This document shows, one piece after another, positions 9,010-17,387 of a DNA stretch of 64,000 nt. The notes beneath the pieces are model-generated. The model was not told where the DNA came from. It saw only the letters and a program-made list of their open reading frames with translations, and searched no databases. The DNA is taken from assembly GCF_004349145.1 (NCBI RefSeq), contig NZ_SMFO01000005.1:725-64724 (forward strand). Reading direction: 5' to 3'. The stretch's first letter is position 1, and every line of letters begins with the position of its first letter. The stretch is from Flavobacterium hiemivividum. Its GTDB lineage: Bacteria > Bacteroidota > Bacteroidia > Flavobacteriales > Flavobacteriaceae. A program made the position numbers and the translations under genes.

Positions 9010-10422
9010 ATGGCAAAGAAAAATACAGATAAGGTGGTGTTTCACCAGATAAAAGTCATCGATGCAGGTGCAAAAGGAGTATCAGTAGCGAAAGCTCCAG
9101 ACGGTAAAGTAGTGTTTATCCCGAATGTGGTTCCGGGTGATGTGGTTGACGTGCAAACTTTCAAGAAGCGCAAGGCCTATTACGAAGGAAAAGCGATCCA
9201 TTTTCATGAATTTTCAGAGCACCGAATAGAGCCTATCTGCGAGCACTTTGGTGTTTGTGGTGGTTGTAAATGGCAAAATATGAAATACAGCCAACAGTTG
9301 TATTATAAACAAAATGAAGTGTTGAATCACTTGCAGCGCATTGGAAAAGTTGAACTTCCTGAATTTGAGCCAATCTTAGGTTCAGAAAAACAGTTCTTCT
9401 ACAGAAACAAAATGGAATTTTCGTTTTCAAACAGCCGTTGGTTGACAGAAGCTGAAATTGCAAGTACAGAAGATTTAGGAAACAGAAATGCTTTAGGTTT
9501 TCACATCCCAAAAATGTGGGATAAAATCCTTGACATCAATAAATGTCACTTACAAGAAGATCCATCAAACGCAATTAGAAATGAGGTTAGAGATTTTGCT
9601 AACGCAAACGGCCTGACTTTCTTTAATCCAAGAGCACACGAAGGTTTGCTACGTACTTTAATGTTGCGCACCTCTTCTACTGGAGAAATCATGGTATTGA
9701 TTCAGTTTTTTGAGAATGACAAAGCAAATAGAGAATTAATCCTGGATCATTTATATGAGAAGTTCCCACAAATTACTTCTTTACAATATGTGGTGAATAA
9801 TAAAGCGAACGACACTTTATACGACACCGATATTAAACTTTATAAAGGAAGAGATTATATACTTGAAGAAATGGAAGGTTTGAAATTTAGCATTAATGCC
9901 AAATCATTCTACCAAACCAACTCAGATCAAGCGTATGAATTATACAAAATCACAAGAGATTTTGCTGGTTTAACTGGAAATGAAATCGTTTATGATTTAT
10001 ATACTGGAACTGGAACTATTGCTCAGTTTGTTTCTAAAAAAGCAAAAAAAGTAATAGGTGTCGAAAGTGTTCCTGACGCTATCAAGGATGCTAAAGCAAA
10101 TGCCGTACGTAATAATATTGATAATTGTGAGTTCTTTGTAGGAGACATGAAAGTCGTATTTAATGACGAATTCATTGCGCAGCATGGTCATCCTGATGTT
10201 ATCATTACTGACCCTCCAAGAGACGGAATGCACAAAGACGTAATCGAACAAATCATGAAAATTGCTCCCGAAAAAATCGTGTATGTAAGTTGTAACTCGG
10301 CTACACAAGCGCGTGATTTAGCCTTGATGGACGAGAAATATAAAGTAGCTCGCGTGCGTCCTGTGGATATGTTTCCGCAAACACATCACGTAGAGAACGT
10401 GGTTCTTTTAGAAAGAAGATAG
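9010..10422 (+). CDS. rlmD: 23S rRNA (uracil-C5)-methyltransferase RlmD/RumA family
   Basis: This 470-residue enzyme uses SAM to methylate C5 of a uracil in 23S rRNA (U1939 in E. coli). An N-terminal TRAM domain (about 8-65) is followed by a [4Fe-4S] ligand set: Cys77, Cys83 and Cys86 in CEHFGVCGGC, plus Cys179. The Rossmann methyltransferase domain shows YDLYTGTGTIAQF and the ITDPPRDGM motif. The catalytic Cys428 lies in VYVSCNSAT. The length is normal for the family. The ATG at 9010 lies almost on the predicted transcription start, and no other Met precedes the TRAM domain. Two small secreted proteins follow, after a long hairpin. A related 5-methyluridine methyltransferase specificity cannot be excluded. 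Confidence 0.93.
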   Translation: MAKKNTDKVVFHQIKVIDAGAKGVSVAKAPDGKVVFIPNVVPGDVVDVQTFKKRKAYYEGKAIHFHEFSEHRIEPICEHFGVCGGCKWQNMKYSQQLYYKQNEVLNHLQRIGKVELPEFEPILGSEKQFFYRNKMEFSFSNSRWLTEAEIASTEDLGNRNALGFHIPKMWDKILDINKCHLQEDPSNAIRNEVRDFANANGLTFFNPRAHEGLLRTLMLRTSSTGEIMVLIQFFENDKANRELILDHLYEKFPQITSLQYVVNNKANDTLYDTDIKLYKGRDYILEEMEGLKFSINAKSFYQTNSDQAYELYKITRDFAGLTGNEIVYDLYTGTGTIAQFVSKKAKKVIGVESVPDAIKDAKANAVRNNIDNCEFFVGDMKVVFNDEFIAQHGHPDVIITDPPRDGMHKDVIEQIMKIAPEKIVYVSCNSATQARDLALMDEKYKVARVRPVDMFPQTHHVENVVLLERR

Positions 10423-10430
10423 GTAGTCCC

Positions 10431-10491
10431 TAGTAATTAGTGAAAAGTAATTAGTCTCAATTTTGAGCTAATTACTTTTCACTAATTACTA
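10431..10491. repeat. Perfect 24-bp inverted repeat, long hairpin after rlmD
   Basis: The 24 bases at 10431-10454 are the exact reverse complement of 10468-10491. The stem continues after a one-base bulge with CTCAA/TTGAG (10456-10460, 10463-10467) around a two-base loop. No T tract follows. The stem is built from TAATTAGTGAAAAG-type words that look internally duplicated. It may act as a terminator or mRNA-stability hairpin between rlmD and the next gene. Confidence 0.75.
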
Positions 10492-10506
10492 ATCACCAAA
10501 ATAGAT

Positions 10507-11028
10507 ATGAAAAAATTAATACTGTTGCTATTTGTTATCACCTTCTCTTTCTCCAGTTGTGAGAAGGATGATATCTGTGATCCCAAAACGGTTACAACTT
10601 CTCGACTAGTGATTACATTTTATGACGTTGCGAATTCGTCCGTTAAAAAAAATGTTACTGATCTCAAAATAATCGGTGAAGGAATGACTGATGGAGTTAA
10701 TTTTAATGGTGCGACTTTAATCAACGGAAGCACTGTTTCGATTCCGCTGAAAACAAATGCAGATGCAACTACTTTTCGTTTTATTCTGAATGCGGAAAAT
10801 ACAAATCCAGCATTAATAAACGAAGACGTCCTGAAATTTAATTATGTGCGAGAAAATTTATTTGTGTCTCGTGCCTGTGGTTTTAAAACAGAATATACTC
10901 TTGATCCTCAAACACCTTATGTCCATACTGACGCAGCGGTTCCAGATCAAAAATGGATTCAATTCATTGCGGTGAAAAATAGTATTATAGCTAACGAAAA
11001 TGAAACACACCTTGAAATATTTTTTTAG
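10507..11028 (+). CDS. Small lipoprotein, probably DUF6452 family
   Basis: This 173-residue protein has a lipoprotein signal: MKKLILLLFVITFSFSSC, with the lipobox Cys at residue 18. The mature part is a predicted all-beta domain (LVITFYDVANSSVKKNVTDL). It resembles the flavobacterial family I recall as DUF6452, which occurs next to rlmD and a DUF6048-type protein; the DUF number is from memory. The function is unknown, and the location is the periplasmic or outer leaflet of an envelope membrane. Its 3' end overlaps the next gene by 29 bases in another frame, so the two are translationally linked. Confidence 0.75.
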   Translation: MKKLILLLFVITFSFSSCEKDDICDPKTVTTSRLVITFYDVANSSVKKNVTDLKIIGEGMTDGVNFNGATLINGSTVSIPLKTNADATTFRFILNAENTNPALINEDVLKFNYVRENLFVSRACGFKTEYTLDPQTPYVHTDAAVPDQKWIQFIAVKNSIIANENETHLEIFF

Positions 11029-11836
11029 TATTTGCCTCGTTTTATCTCTCTCTTTAGCGCAAGCGCAGGAAACTACTACTCTTAATAATGTAGCTGACAG
11101 TACGCGCACAGCTCCTATTATTCCTGATAATGGAAATTTAAAGACAGTAAAATTGCCCGAGGAGGTACAAGACACATTAGTTCCCGTAAAAACAGACCGT
11201 TACGGACTTCGTGTGGGTGTTGATTTGTATAAATTAACTCGTGCGTTGTATGACAAGGATTATAAAGGAATCGAATTTGTAGGTGATTACAGATTGACAA
11301 AAAAATATTTTTTGGCAGCAGAGATAGGTAATGAAAATAAAACTACAGATGATGACCGTCTAAATTTCACTACAAAAGGATCTTATCTAAAAGGAGGTTT
11401 TGATTACAATGCCTACGAAAACTGGTTAGACATGGAGAATATTCTCTCTATTGGATTGCGCTATGGTTTCAGTACTTTTAATCAGGAATTGAACAGCTAT
11501 AAAATATATAATTCCAACCCTTATTTTGGAGAAGGAGCAGCCCTTCCATCAGGAGAAAAATTCAATGGCTTAACAGCCAGTTGGATCGAAGTGGTTGCGG
11601 GTATAAAAGCAAAAGTATTTGATAATGTTTTTGCGGGTTTCAGCCTTCGCTTGAACCGATTGGTATCCAATAAAAAACCAGGTAATTTCGATAACCTTTA
11701 TATACCAGGTTTTAATAGAACCTACGATGGTGATTTTGGAGTAGGATTTAACTATACAGTTACATACTTCATACCTATCTATAAAAAGAAAGTTGTGCCA
11801 GTTGAAGTGAATAAAAAAAGCGCTACGAAAAAATAA
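11000..11836 (+). CDS. Predicted outer-membrane beta-barrel protein, probably DUF6048 family
   Basis: This is a 278-residue protein with signal peptide MKHTLKYFFSICLVLSLSLAQAQ. After a linker of about 35 residues it shows alternating hydrophobic and aromatic strands (YGLRVGVDLYKL, KYFLAAEIGNEN, ILSIGLRYGFSTF, FAGFSLRLNRL, FGVGFNYTVTYFIPIYKKK) typical of a small outer-membrane barrel. The family name DUF6048 is recalled rather than searched. The start lies inside the preceding gene (29-base overlap). The start is supported by the signal peptide. A strong bidirectional terminator follows at 11901-11949. The function is unknown; a shared envelope role with its partner lipoprotein is likely. Confidence 0.78.
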   Translation: MKHTLKYFFSICLVLSLSLAQAQETTTLNNVADSTRTAPIIPDNGNLKTVKLPEEVQDTLVPVKTDRYGLRVGVDLYKLTRALYDKDYKGIEFVGDYRLTKKYFLAAEIGNENKTTDDDRLNFTTKGSYLKGGFDYNAYENWLDMENILSIGLRYGFSTFNQELNSYKIYNSNPYFGEGAALPSGEKFNGLTASWIEVVAGIKAKVFDNVFAGFSLRLNRLVSNKKPGNFDNLYIPGFNRTYDGDFGVGFNYTVTYFIPIYKKKVVPVEVNKKSATKK

Positions 11837-11900
11837 ATATCCTTTTCTGTTTCCATAGCACATAGAAATATCGCTTTTATTGCGCTATTTCTTAAATAAA

Positions 11901-11949
11901 AAAAACCGCCGATTCAAAGATTATTACAATCTGTGAATCGGCGGTTTTT
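11901..11949. terminator. Bidirectional terminator
   Basis: AAAAACCGCCGATTCA (11901-11916) pairs perfectly with TGAATCGGCGGTTTTT (11934-11949). It lies between convergent genes and can serve both strands. Confidence 0.9.
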
Positions 11950-11976
11950 TATTATGTTTTTACTTGGGGTAAACTA

Positions 11977-12213
11977 TTACCCTATTTCTTTAACCTCCTT
12001 TGAGAAAACCCATTTCATATACAACTTCTCGCCATCTTGTGTTTTAATAGCTTTAAATTTTGGCGATAAAATCGTTCCCACAACAAATGCCGTCAAGGGA
12101 ATCCATAAATCAGTTAATCCCGTATAGCGCTCCACTAGATAACGCGCTGAGACGAATAATATGGCAAAACAGCCTAACTGGTATAAAAATGCTCTTATTT
12201 GTAATCTTGTCAT
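11977..12213 (-). CDS. Small two-helix membrane protein
   Basis: This is a 78-residue protein starting with ATG at 12213. Two hydrophobic segments are visible (about residues 9-25, FLYQLGCFAILFVSA, and 35-50, LWIPLTAFVVGTILSP), followed by a charged tail (KTQDGEKLYMKW). It lies downstream of the THUMP methyltransferase gene on the same strand, separated by about 140 bases. I do not recognise a named family, but residue composition and codon use look genuine, and the gene runs into a strong terminator. The function is unknown. Confidence 0.65.
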   Translation of the reverse strand: MTRLQIRAFLYQLGCFAILFVSARYLVERYTGLTDLWIPLTAFVVGTILSPKFKAIKTQDGEKLYMKWVFSKEVKEIG

Positions 12214-12351
12214 TGTATTTCTGTTTGATCCTCCCTCCGCTCCCTCCTTCGGAGGGCGCGACTTTGTGGAGTTTTATTGTGGTAATGTTTTTGTGTTTTA
12301 TTCTTCTATAAGCTAATCACTGAATACTGTAAACTGTAAACTGATTACTGA

Positions 12352-13521
12352 CTACTCCTCTACATTAACTTGGAACTTTGTTCTCTTACTTCCTTCGTAC
12401 ATTTCGTATTTAACTAATCTTGCTTCTATACTAGCGTTAAAAAGTTTAATTTTTCTCGAAGGTTTTAATCCTACAAATTTTAATGCATCCAGGTTTCCTG
12501 TGATAAACCAAGCGTTAGTTCCAGGATAGTTTTTCTTTAAAGTATCTCCAATGTTTTTGTAAAACTCTTCCATGTGAATATCCAATCGCTCATCATAAGG
12601 AGGATTAAAAACCATATGCAATTTCCCTTGTGTCGTTTTCTCAGTATCGAAGAAATTTCTCTCTTCAATAGTGATATACTCTTCTAAATTGGAGTTCTTA
12701 ATATTGTCTTTGGCTTTGCTTACTGCAGATGGAGCTTTGTCGAAACCTTTTATAGTATAATGAAATTCTCTAACTCTTTTCAATAAACTGTCAGTGATAT
12801 TGTCGAACAAATCATTGTCCCAGTCATGCCATTTTTCGAATGCAAATTCTTTACGGTTAATGTTTGCTGGAATATTACAAGCAATCATAGCTGCTTCAGC
12901 CAAGAAAGTTCCAGAACCACACATTGGATCTAAGAAATCACCTTGTCCATCCCAACCCGAGAGCAATAAAACACCTGCTGCCAATACTTCATTTATAGGA
13001 GCAATATTGGTTGCTGTTCTATAGCCACGTTGATGCAACGAATTTCCTGATGTATCTAATGCTACCGAAACTTGGTCTTTGTCAATATGAATATTAATTC
13101 TTAAATCTGGATGTATTTTATCGATACTTGGGCGTTGTCCTGTGCGTTCTCTAAATTGATCTACAATCGCATCTTTACATTTTTGAGAAACAAATTCAGA
13201 GTGATTAAAGTTATCAGAATGAACTGTTGCATCAATCACAAAAGTTTGATTAGCATTGATGTATCTTGACCAGTTTACACCAGAAATCCCTTTATATAAC
13301 GCTTGTTCGTTGTTTGCCTTAAAGAAATAAATTGGCTTCAAAATTTTTAAAGCGGTACGCAATGACAAATTGGCTTTGTACATAAACCCTTTATCCCCTT
13401 TAAAACTTACCATTCTTACGCCCTGTTCGACATCTTGTGCGCCTAACATTTGTAATTCTTTTGCTAAAATTTCCTCAAAACCAAAAAAGGTTTTGGCAAC
13501 CATCTTAAAATTATTTTCCAT
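12352..13521 (-). CDS. THUMP-domain class I SAM-dependent RNA methyltransferase (RlmL N-half/Trm14-like)
   Basis: This 389-residue protein has a THUMP domain at about residues 45-160, then a Rossmann methyltransferase domain. The latter carries a SAM-binding region (GDFLDPMCGSGTFLAEAAMI) and the amino-methyltransferase motif NPPYDERL. That motif predicts N2-guanine methylation of rRNA (RlmL, G2445) or of tRNA. Its length fits the N-terminal half of E. coli RlmL alone, without the RlmK half, as is usual in Bacteroidota. The start at 13521 is supported by the immediate match to the family N-terminus (FKMVAKTFFGFEEILAKEL). The intergenic stretch after its stop holds CTGTAAA tandem words and a GC-rich CCCTCC/GGAGGG hairpin. 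Confidence 0.88.
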   Translation of the reverse strand: MENNFKMVAKTFFGFEEILAKELQMLGAQDVEQGVRMVSFKGDKGFMYKANLSLRTALKILKPIYFFKANNEQALYKGISGVNWSRYINANQTFVIDATVHSDNFNHSEFVSQKCKDAIVDQFRERTGQRPSIDKIHPDLRINIHIDKDQVSVALDTSGNSLHQRGYRTATNIAPINEVLAAGVLLLSGWDGQGDFLDPMCGSGTFLAEAAMIACNIPANINRKEFAFEKWHDWDNDLFDNITDSLLKRVREFHYTIKGFDKAPSAVSKAKDNIKNSNLEEYITIEERNFFDTEKTTQGKLHMVFNPPYDERLDIHMEEFYKNIGDTLKKNYPGTNAWFITGNLDALKFVGLKPSRKIKLFNASIEARLVKYEMYEGSKRTKFQVNVEE

Positions 13522-13646
13522 TTGTTTGTATCAATTAAAACAGACCTTTTTCTGCTTTACGTTTAGGCCGTGATAGAAATTAAAAGTTTCTCATCGAGAA
13601 TCACTCTGTATCTCCACGGTTTCTTTATTTTTCAGCAAAAATACAC

Positions 13647-13654
13647 TAAATTTG
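13647..13654 (+). promoter_or_regulatory. -7 box upstream of the methyltransferase-ZIP operon
   Basis: TAAATTTG matches TAnnTTTG and lies 29 bases before the ATG at 13684. No clear -33 TTTG is seen. Confidence 0.45.
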
Positions 13655-13683
13655 CGGGACTTGAATTAATTGAAAAAGAATAA

Positions 13684-14448
13684 ATGTCTGAAGAACAAAA
13701 ACCAACGAATATAAATCCAGAACAACCAACAGAAGCTTGGTTCAGTTCTTGGTTCGATACACCTTATTATCACATCCTTTACAAAGAGAGAAACTGCACT
13801 GAGGCACAACTTTTTATGGACAACATAACAAACTACCTTAATCTGCCAGAAAACGCTAAAGTTCTTGACTTGGCCTGCGGTAAGGGCCGTCATTCTATCT
13901 ATCTGAACCAATTAGGATTTGATGTTTTGGGAGCTGATTTATCAGAAAACAGTATTGCCGAAGCTAACGAAAACGCAAATGACACTCTGCATTTTAAAGT
14001 GCACGACATGCGAGAGCCCTTCGAAGAAAAATATGATGCCATTTTTAATTTGTTTACCAGTTTTGGTTATTTCGAAAATGACGAAGACAATCTTACAACA
14101 CTAAAAGCAATCAAAGAAAGTTTATCTGAATATGGTTTTGCAGTAATTGACTTCATGAATGTCAATCAAGTACTTAAAACTCTGGTTCCTGAGGAAACAA
14201 AAACTGTCGAAGGAATTGATTTTCACTTGAAGCGCTATCTAAAAGACGGTCATATTTATAAAGAAATTGACTTTGAAGACAAAGGACAAAAGTTTCATTT
14301 TACTGAAAAAGTAAAAGCATTAACCCTGGAAGACTTTGAATCCATGATGGAAGAAGCCGGGATTTATCTATTAGATATTTTTGGAGATTATAAACTGAAA
14401 AGTTTTCACAAAACCGAAAGCGAAAGACTTATTCTTATTTTTAAATAA
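13684..14448 (+). CDS. Class I SAM-dependent methyltransferase
   Basis: This 254-residue soluble protein has motif I VLDLACGKGRHSIYL (about residues 60-74) and the acidic end of strand beta 2 (LGADLSENSI). The HDMREPF and IFNLFTSFGYF motifs follow, as in Methyltransf_25-type enzymes. The substrate cannot be inferred. The stop codon is followed directly by the ATG of the ZIP transporter gene at 14449, so the two are probably co-translated. A -7 box precedes it. A metal-related role is suggested only by the neighbour. Confidence 0.85.
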   Translation: MSEEQKPTNINPEQPTEAWFSSWFDTPYYHILYKERNCTEAQLFMDNITNYLNLPENAKVLDLACGKGRHSIYLNQLGFDVLGADLSENSIAEANENANDTLHFKVHDMREPFEEKYDAIFNLFTSFGYFENDEDNLTTLKAIKESLSEYGFAVIDFMNVNQVLKTLVPEETKTVEGIDFHLKRYLKDGHIYKEIDFEDKGQKFHFTEKVKALTLEDFESMMEEAGIYLLDIFGDYKLKSFHKTESERLILIFK

Positions 14449-15117
14449 ATGAATTACCTACTACCTCTACTCTCCGTATTGCTTGGTTATATTTTGGCTT
14501 TGATAATAAAACCCAAAAACAAGACTAATCTAAAACTACTATTGGCTTTTAGCGGCTCCTTTCTACTTTCTTTGACGGTAATGCATTTATTGCCGGAAGT
14601 TTATGAAAGTCACAGCCATGACATTGGTATTTTTATCATGTTGGGTATTTTATTCCAAATTATATTGGAATTTTTTTCGAAAGGTGCAGAACATGGGCAC
14701 GTACACGGGCAGCCAAATATGACTCATATACCTTGGCTATTATTTATTAGCCTCTGTATTCATGCTTTCTTGGAAGGATTTCCTGTAGGACATCATCACG
14801 ATCTAGCTGTAGGTATTGCTATTCATCATTTGCCTATCGCGATTATACTAACAACGTTTTTTATCAATGCACATTTGAACAAAAAAGCAATTTTTGCCTT
14901 TATGATCACTTTTGCATTAATGACTCCGCTGGGGACATTGGCATCCGATTATTTACCAGTTTTAAATGCATATCATACCCAAATAACGGCCGTGGTAATT
15001 GGAATATTATTTCACATCTCCTCGACCATTATTTTTGAAAGTAGCGAAGGGCATAAATTCAATGTCGCCAAAGTTTCCATGATTGTTTTGGGAATTATCC
15101 TAGCTTACTTCGTTTAA
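14449..15117 (+). CDS. ZIP-family divalent metal transporter
   Basis: This 222-residue integral membrane protein has about eight hydrophobic segments. It carries the ZIP histidine signatures: LHAFLEGFPVGHHHD-type sequence in helix 4 (IHAFLEGFPVGHHHD, about residues 103-117) and AIHHLPIAIILTT in helix 5. A His-rich loop, EHGHVHG, lies between helices 3 and 4 and is typical of zinc-binding loops. The predicted function is zinc or iron movement across the inner membrane into the cytoplasm. It begins directly after the stop of the upstream methyltransferase gene. Confidence 0.9.
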   Translation: MNYLLPLLSVLLGYILALIIKPKNKTNLKLLLAFSGSFLLSLTVMHLLPEVYESHSHDIGIFIMLGILFQIILEFFSKGAEHGHVHGQPNMTHIPWLLFISLCIHAFLEGFPVGHHHDLAVGIAIHHLPIAIILTTFFINAHLNKKAIFAFMITFALMTPLGTLASDYLPVLNAYHTQITAVVIGILFHISSTIIFESSEGHKFNVAKVSMIVLGIILAYFV

Positions 15118-15184
15118 TAAGCTTTAAGCAAAACACATAAAATCAACAAAAAAGTTTTCCATATAAATTTTGATTATTTAAAAA

Positions 15185-15997
15185 ATGGCATTTACTAAAA
15201 CTACCGAACAAGCCTCTAAATACGAACACCTAGAAAAAATGTCGGTGCAGGAATTACTCATCAACATCAATCAGGAAGATAAAATAGTTCCTAATGCGGT
15301 GGAAAAGGCTTTACCACAAATTGAAAATTTAGTAGCACAAATCATCCCGAAAATGAAATTAGGCGGGAGACTTTTTTACATCGGAGCGGGAACTTCAGGT
15401 CGTTTAGGCGTTTTAGACGCTTCAGAATGTCCGCCTACATTTGGCGTTCCTTTTGATTTAGTTGTAGGAATCATTGCTGGTGGCGATACTGCCATTCGCA
15501 AAGCTGTAGAAAATGCAGAAGACAACGACACTCAGGCTTGGAAAGATTTACAGGGTCACCATATAAATGAGAATGATGTCGTGGTAGGTATTGCCGCATC
15601 AGGAACAACGCCTTATGTCATTGCTGGTTTAGAAGAATGCAACAAAAATAATATTATAACAGGAAGTATTTCTTGTAATGCCGAAAGTCCGCTTTCTCAA
15701 ACAGCGCAATTCCCGATAGACGTAGTTGTGGGTCCCGAATTTGTAACAGGTAGCTCCAGAATGAAAGCAGGTACAGCTCAAAAATTAGTACTCAATATGA
15801 TTACTACAGCCACCATGATCCAACTTGGAAAAGTGAAAGGCAACAAAATGGTAGATATGCAACTTAGCAATACTAAACTTGTTGATCGAGGGGTAAAAAT
15901 GATTATGGGAGAGATTTCTGTTAGCTATGAAGAAGCAGCTGCTTTATTGAAAGAACACGGAAGCGTGAGAAAAGCGGTTGAATTTTTTAATAAATAA
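15185..15997 (+). CDS. murQ: N-acetylmuramic acid 6-phosphate etherase
   Basis: This 270-residue SIS-domain enzyme cleaves the lactyl ether of MurNAc-6-phosphate to give GlcNAc-6-phosphate and D-lactate, in cell-wall recycling. The signature is clear: FYIGAGTSGRLGVLDASECP (about 64-83), with Glu81 at the position of the catalytic acid. GIAASGTTPYV and GSSRMKAGTAQKLVLN follow. It is somewhat shorter than the E. coli protein (298 residues), lacking part of the C-terminal helical region. No kinase or PTS transporter for MurNAc lies nearby. The protein is cytoplasmic. Confidence 0.95.
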   Translation: MAFTKTTEQASKYEHLEKMSVQELLININQEDKIVPNAVEKALPQIENLVAQIIPKMKLGGRLFYIGAGTSGRLGVLDASECPPTFGVPFDLVVGIIAGGDTAIRKAVENAEDNDTQAWKDLQGHHINENDVVVGIAASGTTPYVIAGLEECNKNNIITGSISCNAESPLSQTAQFPIDVVVGPEFVTGSSRMKAGTAQKLVLNMITTATMIQLGKVKGNKMVDMQLSNTKLVDRGVKMIMGEISVSYEEAAALLKEHGSVRKAVEFFNK

Positions 15998-16061
15998 AAA
16001 CTGAATTTAGTAATTGGAGTACTGTGTAAAAACTAGGTACGACTAGAAATTAAAATAAAAA

Positions 16062-16283
16062 ATGGGCACTAATAAAGAAGTTTTAGCTAAAGGAGTTAAA
16101 TATATAGCAGGCGCTTTACCCTTGCTATTTATAGGCCCATCACTTATTTACAACGCATTTATCAACAAGGAAAACCTGTGGCACTATCTTATTCTAATGA
16201 TCGGAATTGCTACTTGTGGTGCGGCAGTGTATTTACTTTTTCAAGGATTGAATACAATTATGAAAAGTTTATTTAACGACTAA
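16062..16283 (+). CDS. Small membrane protein, probably DUF6095 family
   Basis: This 73-residue protein has two hydrophobic helices (about 13-31, YIAGALPLLFIGPSLIYNAF, and 40-60, YLILMIGIATCGAAVYLLF). It matches my memory of the flavobacterial DUF6095 family. The stop TAA shares its last base with the ATG of the pentapeptide gene (TAATG), indicating translational coupling. The function is unknown. Confidence 0.72.
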   Translation: MGTNKEVLAKGVKYIAGALPLLFIGPSLIYNAFINKENLWHYLILMIGIATCGAAVYLLFQGLNTIMKSLFND

Positions 16284-16855
16284 TGGAAGACTTAATCCAC
16301 ATTCAAAAAACATTTGAAAAAATTGTTTTTATAGATAAAAGAGTCAATAATCGGGAATTTGAAGATTGTGTCTTTAAAAACTGTGACTTCTCAAACAGTG
16401 ATTTCTCTAATAACACCTTCATGGACTGTGAGTTTATCGATTGCAATCTTTCGATGACAAGTTTGATGGGCAGCAGTTTAAAAACAGTGCATTTTAGCAA
16501 TTGTAAATTATTAGGAATTCAGTTTAATAGCTGTATGGATTTCTTATTTACAGTGAGTTTTCAAGACTGTGTTTTGGATTATTCTTCGTTTGCCAATAAG
16601 AAAATGCCAAAGACAAAGTTTAATTCTTGTTCGATGAAAGAAGTTAGCTTTATTGGAAGTACACTTTCTAATTCGGTTTTTGAGAATTGCAATTTAGACA
16701 ATGCCATTTTCAATGATACCCAATTAAAGGAGGTGAATTTCTTGACTGCTTACAATTATAAAATTGATCCAGAATTCAACCCCATGAAAAAAGCAAAGTT
16801 TTCTGCGCAAGGAATTCCTGGGCTTTTGGAAAAATATGATATAAAAATAGAGTAA
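16283..16855 (+). CDS. Pentapeptide-repeat protein
   Basis: This 190-residue protein is dominated by five-residue repeats in which every fifth position is Phe or Leu and the next is often Asn, Asp or Cys (FEDCVFKNCDFSNSDFSNN, MDCEFIDCNLSMTSL, FENCNLDNAIFNDTQL). These form a right-handed quadrilateral beta helix. Cys is unusually frequent in the turns. Some pentapeptide proteins mimic DNA and protect gyrase (Qnr/MfpA), but nothing here shows that role. It is coupled to the small membrane protein gene by a one-base overlap. Confidence 0.88.
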   Translation: MEDLIHIQKTFEKIVFIDKRVNNREFEDCVFKNCDFSNSDFSNNTFMDCEFIDCNLSMTSLMGSSLKTVHFSNCKLLGIQFNSCMDFLFTVSFQDCVLDYSSFANKKMPKTKFNSCSMKEVSFIGSTLSNSVFENCNLDNAIFNDTQLKEVNFLTAYNYKIDPEFNPMKKAKFSAQGIPGLLEKYDIKIE

Positions 16856-16969
16856 CAATCGAAAAGGTTTAGTTACATAAAACAGCACAGATAAAAAATT
16901 GCTTTGTTCCTAGTAATGAAATTTAAAAGTGCCGGTAGAAAAGACTCAAAAATAAATCAAACAAATAAA

Positions 16970-17344
16970 ATGAAAAAATTATTCCTACTTCCATTACTGC
17001 TATTAGTTCTTTCCTGCTATAATGTGGAACGCAACTGCCAAGATTTCAAAACCGGTAAATTTCGTTTTGATTACGAAGTGGATGGCGTAGTTAAAACAAC
17101 ACTTTTTGAACGAAATGACAGTATAGAAATTGAAACCTACAATGGAAAAACTGATACGGCATCAATAAGATGGACTAATGATTGTGAGTACATTTTGAAA
17201 AAATTACATCCAAAAAATATGGCAGAAGAAAAGTCAATAAGCATGAAAATTTTGACAACTTCAGAAAACTCATATACATTTGAATTTGGTTTAGTTGGCT
17301 CAGGCCAAAAACAAAAAGGGACTGTAACAAAGCTAGGAGAATAA
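16970..17344 (+). CDS. Small lipoprotein of unknown function
   Basis: I chose the ATG at 16970 rather than the in-frame ATG at 16904, because it begins a perfect lipoprotein signal (MKKLFLLPLLLLVLSC, lipobox Cys16) and follows an A-rich leader. The product is 124 residues. The mature part is a small predicted beta domain with CQDFKTGKFRF near the N-terminus, and no known catalytic motif. The protein is probably tethered to an envelope membrane. TerC follows 43 bases downstream on the same strand and may share the transcript. Confidence 0.7.
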   Translation: MKKLFLLPLLLLVLSCYNVERNCQDFKTGKFRFDYEVDGVVKTTLFERNDSIEIETYNGKTDTASIRWTNDCEYILKKLHPKNMAEEKSISMKILTTSENSYTFEFGLVGSGQKQKGTVTKLGE

Positions 17345-17387
17345 AGACTAATCGTTAAAAAAATCAATAAACTAATAATTATAAAAG

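Noticed and set aside
12230..12270. GC-rich CCCTCC/GGAGGG stretch as an insertion-sequence remnant
   Set aside because: Only a short local hairpin is visible, with no terminal repeats or coding remnant.
16283..16855. Qnr-like quinolone-resistance protein
   Set aside because: The pentapeptide repeat is clear, but nothing specific to Qnr is visible and the gene is not next to gyrase or parC.
16904..16969. N-terminal extension of the small lipoprotein before TerC
   Set aside because: It would bury the lipoprotein signal 22 residues inside. The ATG at 16970 gives a normal lipobox position.
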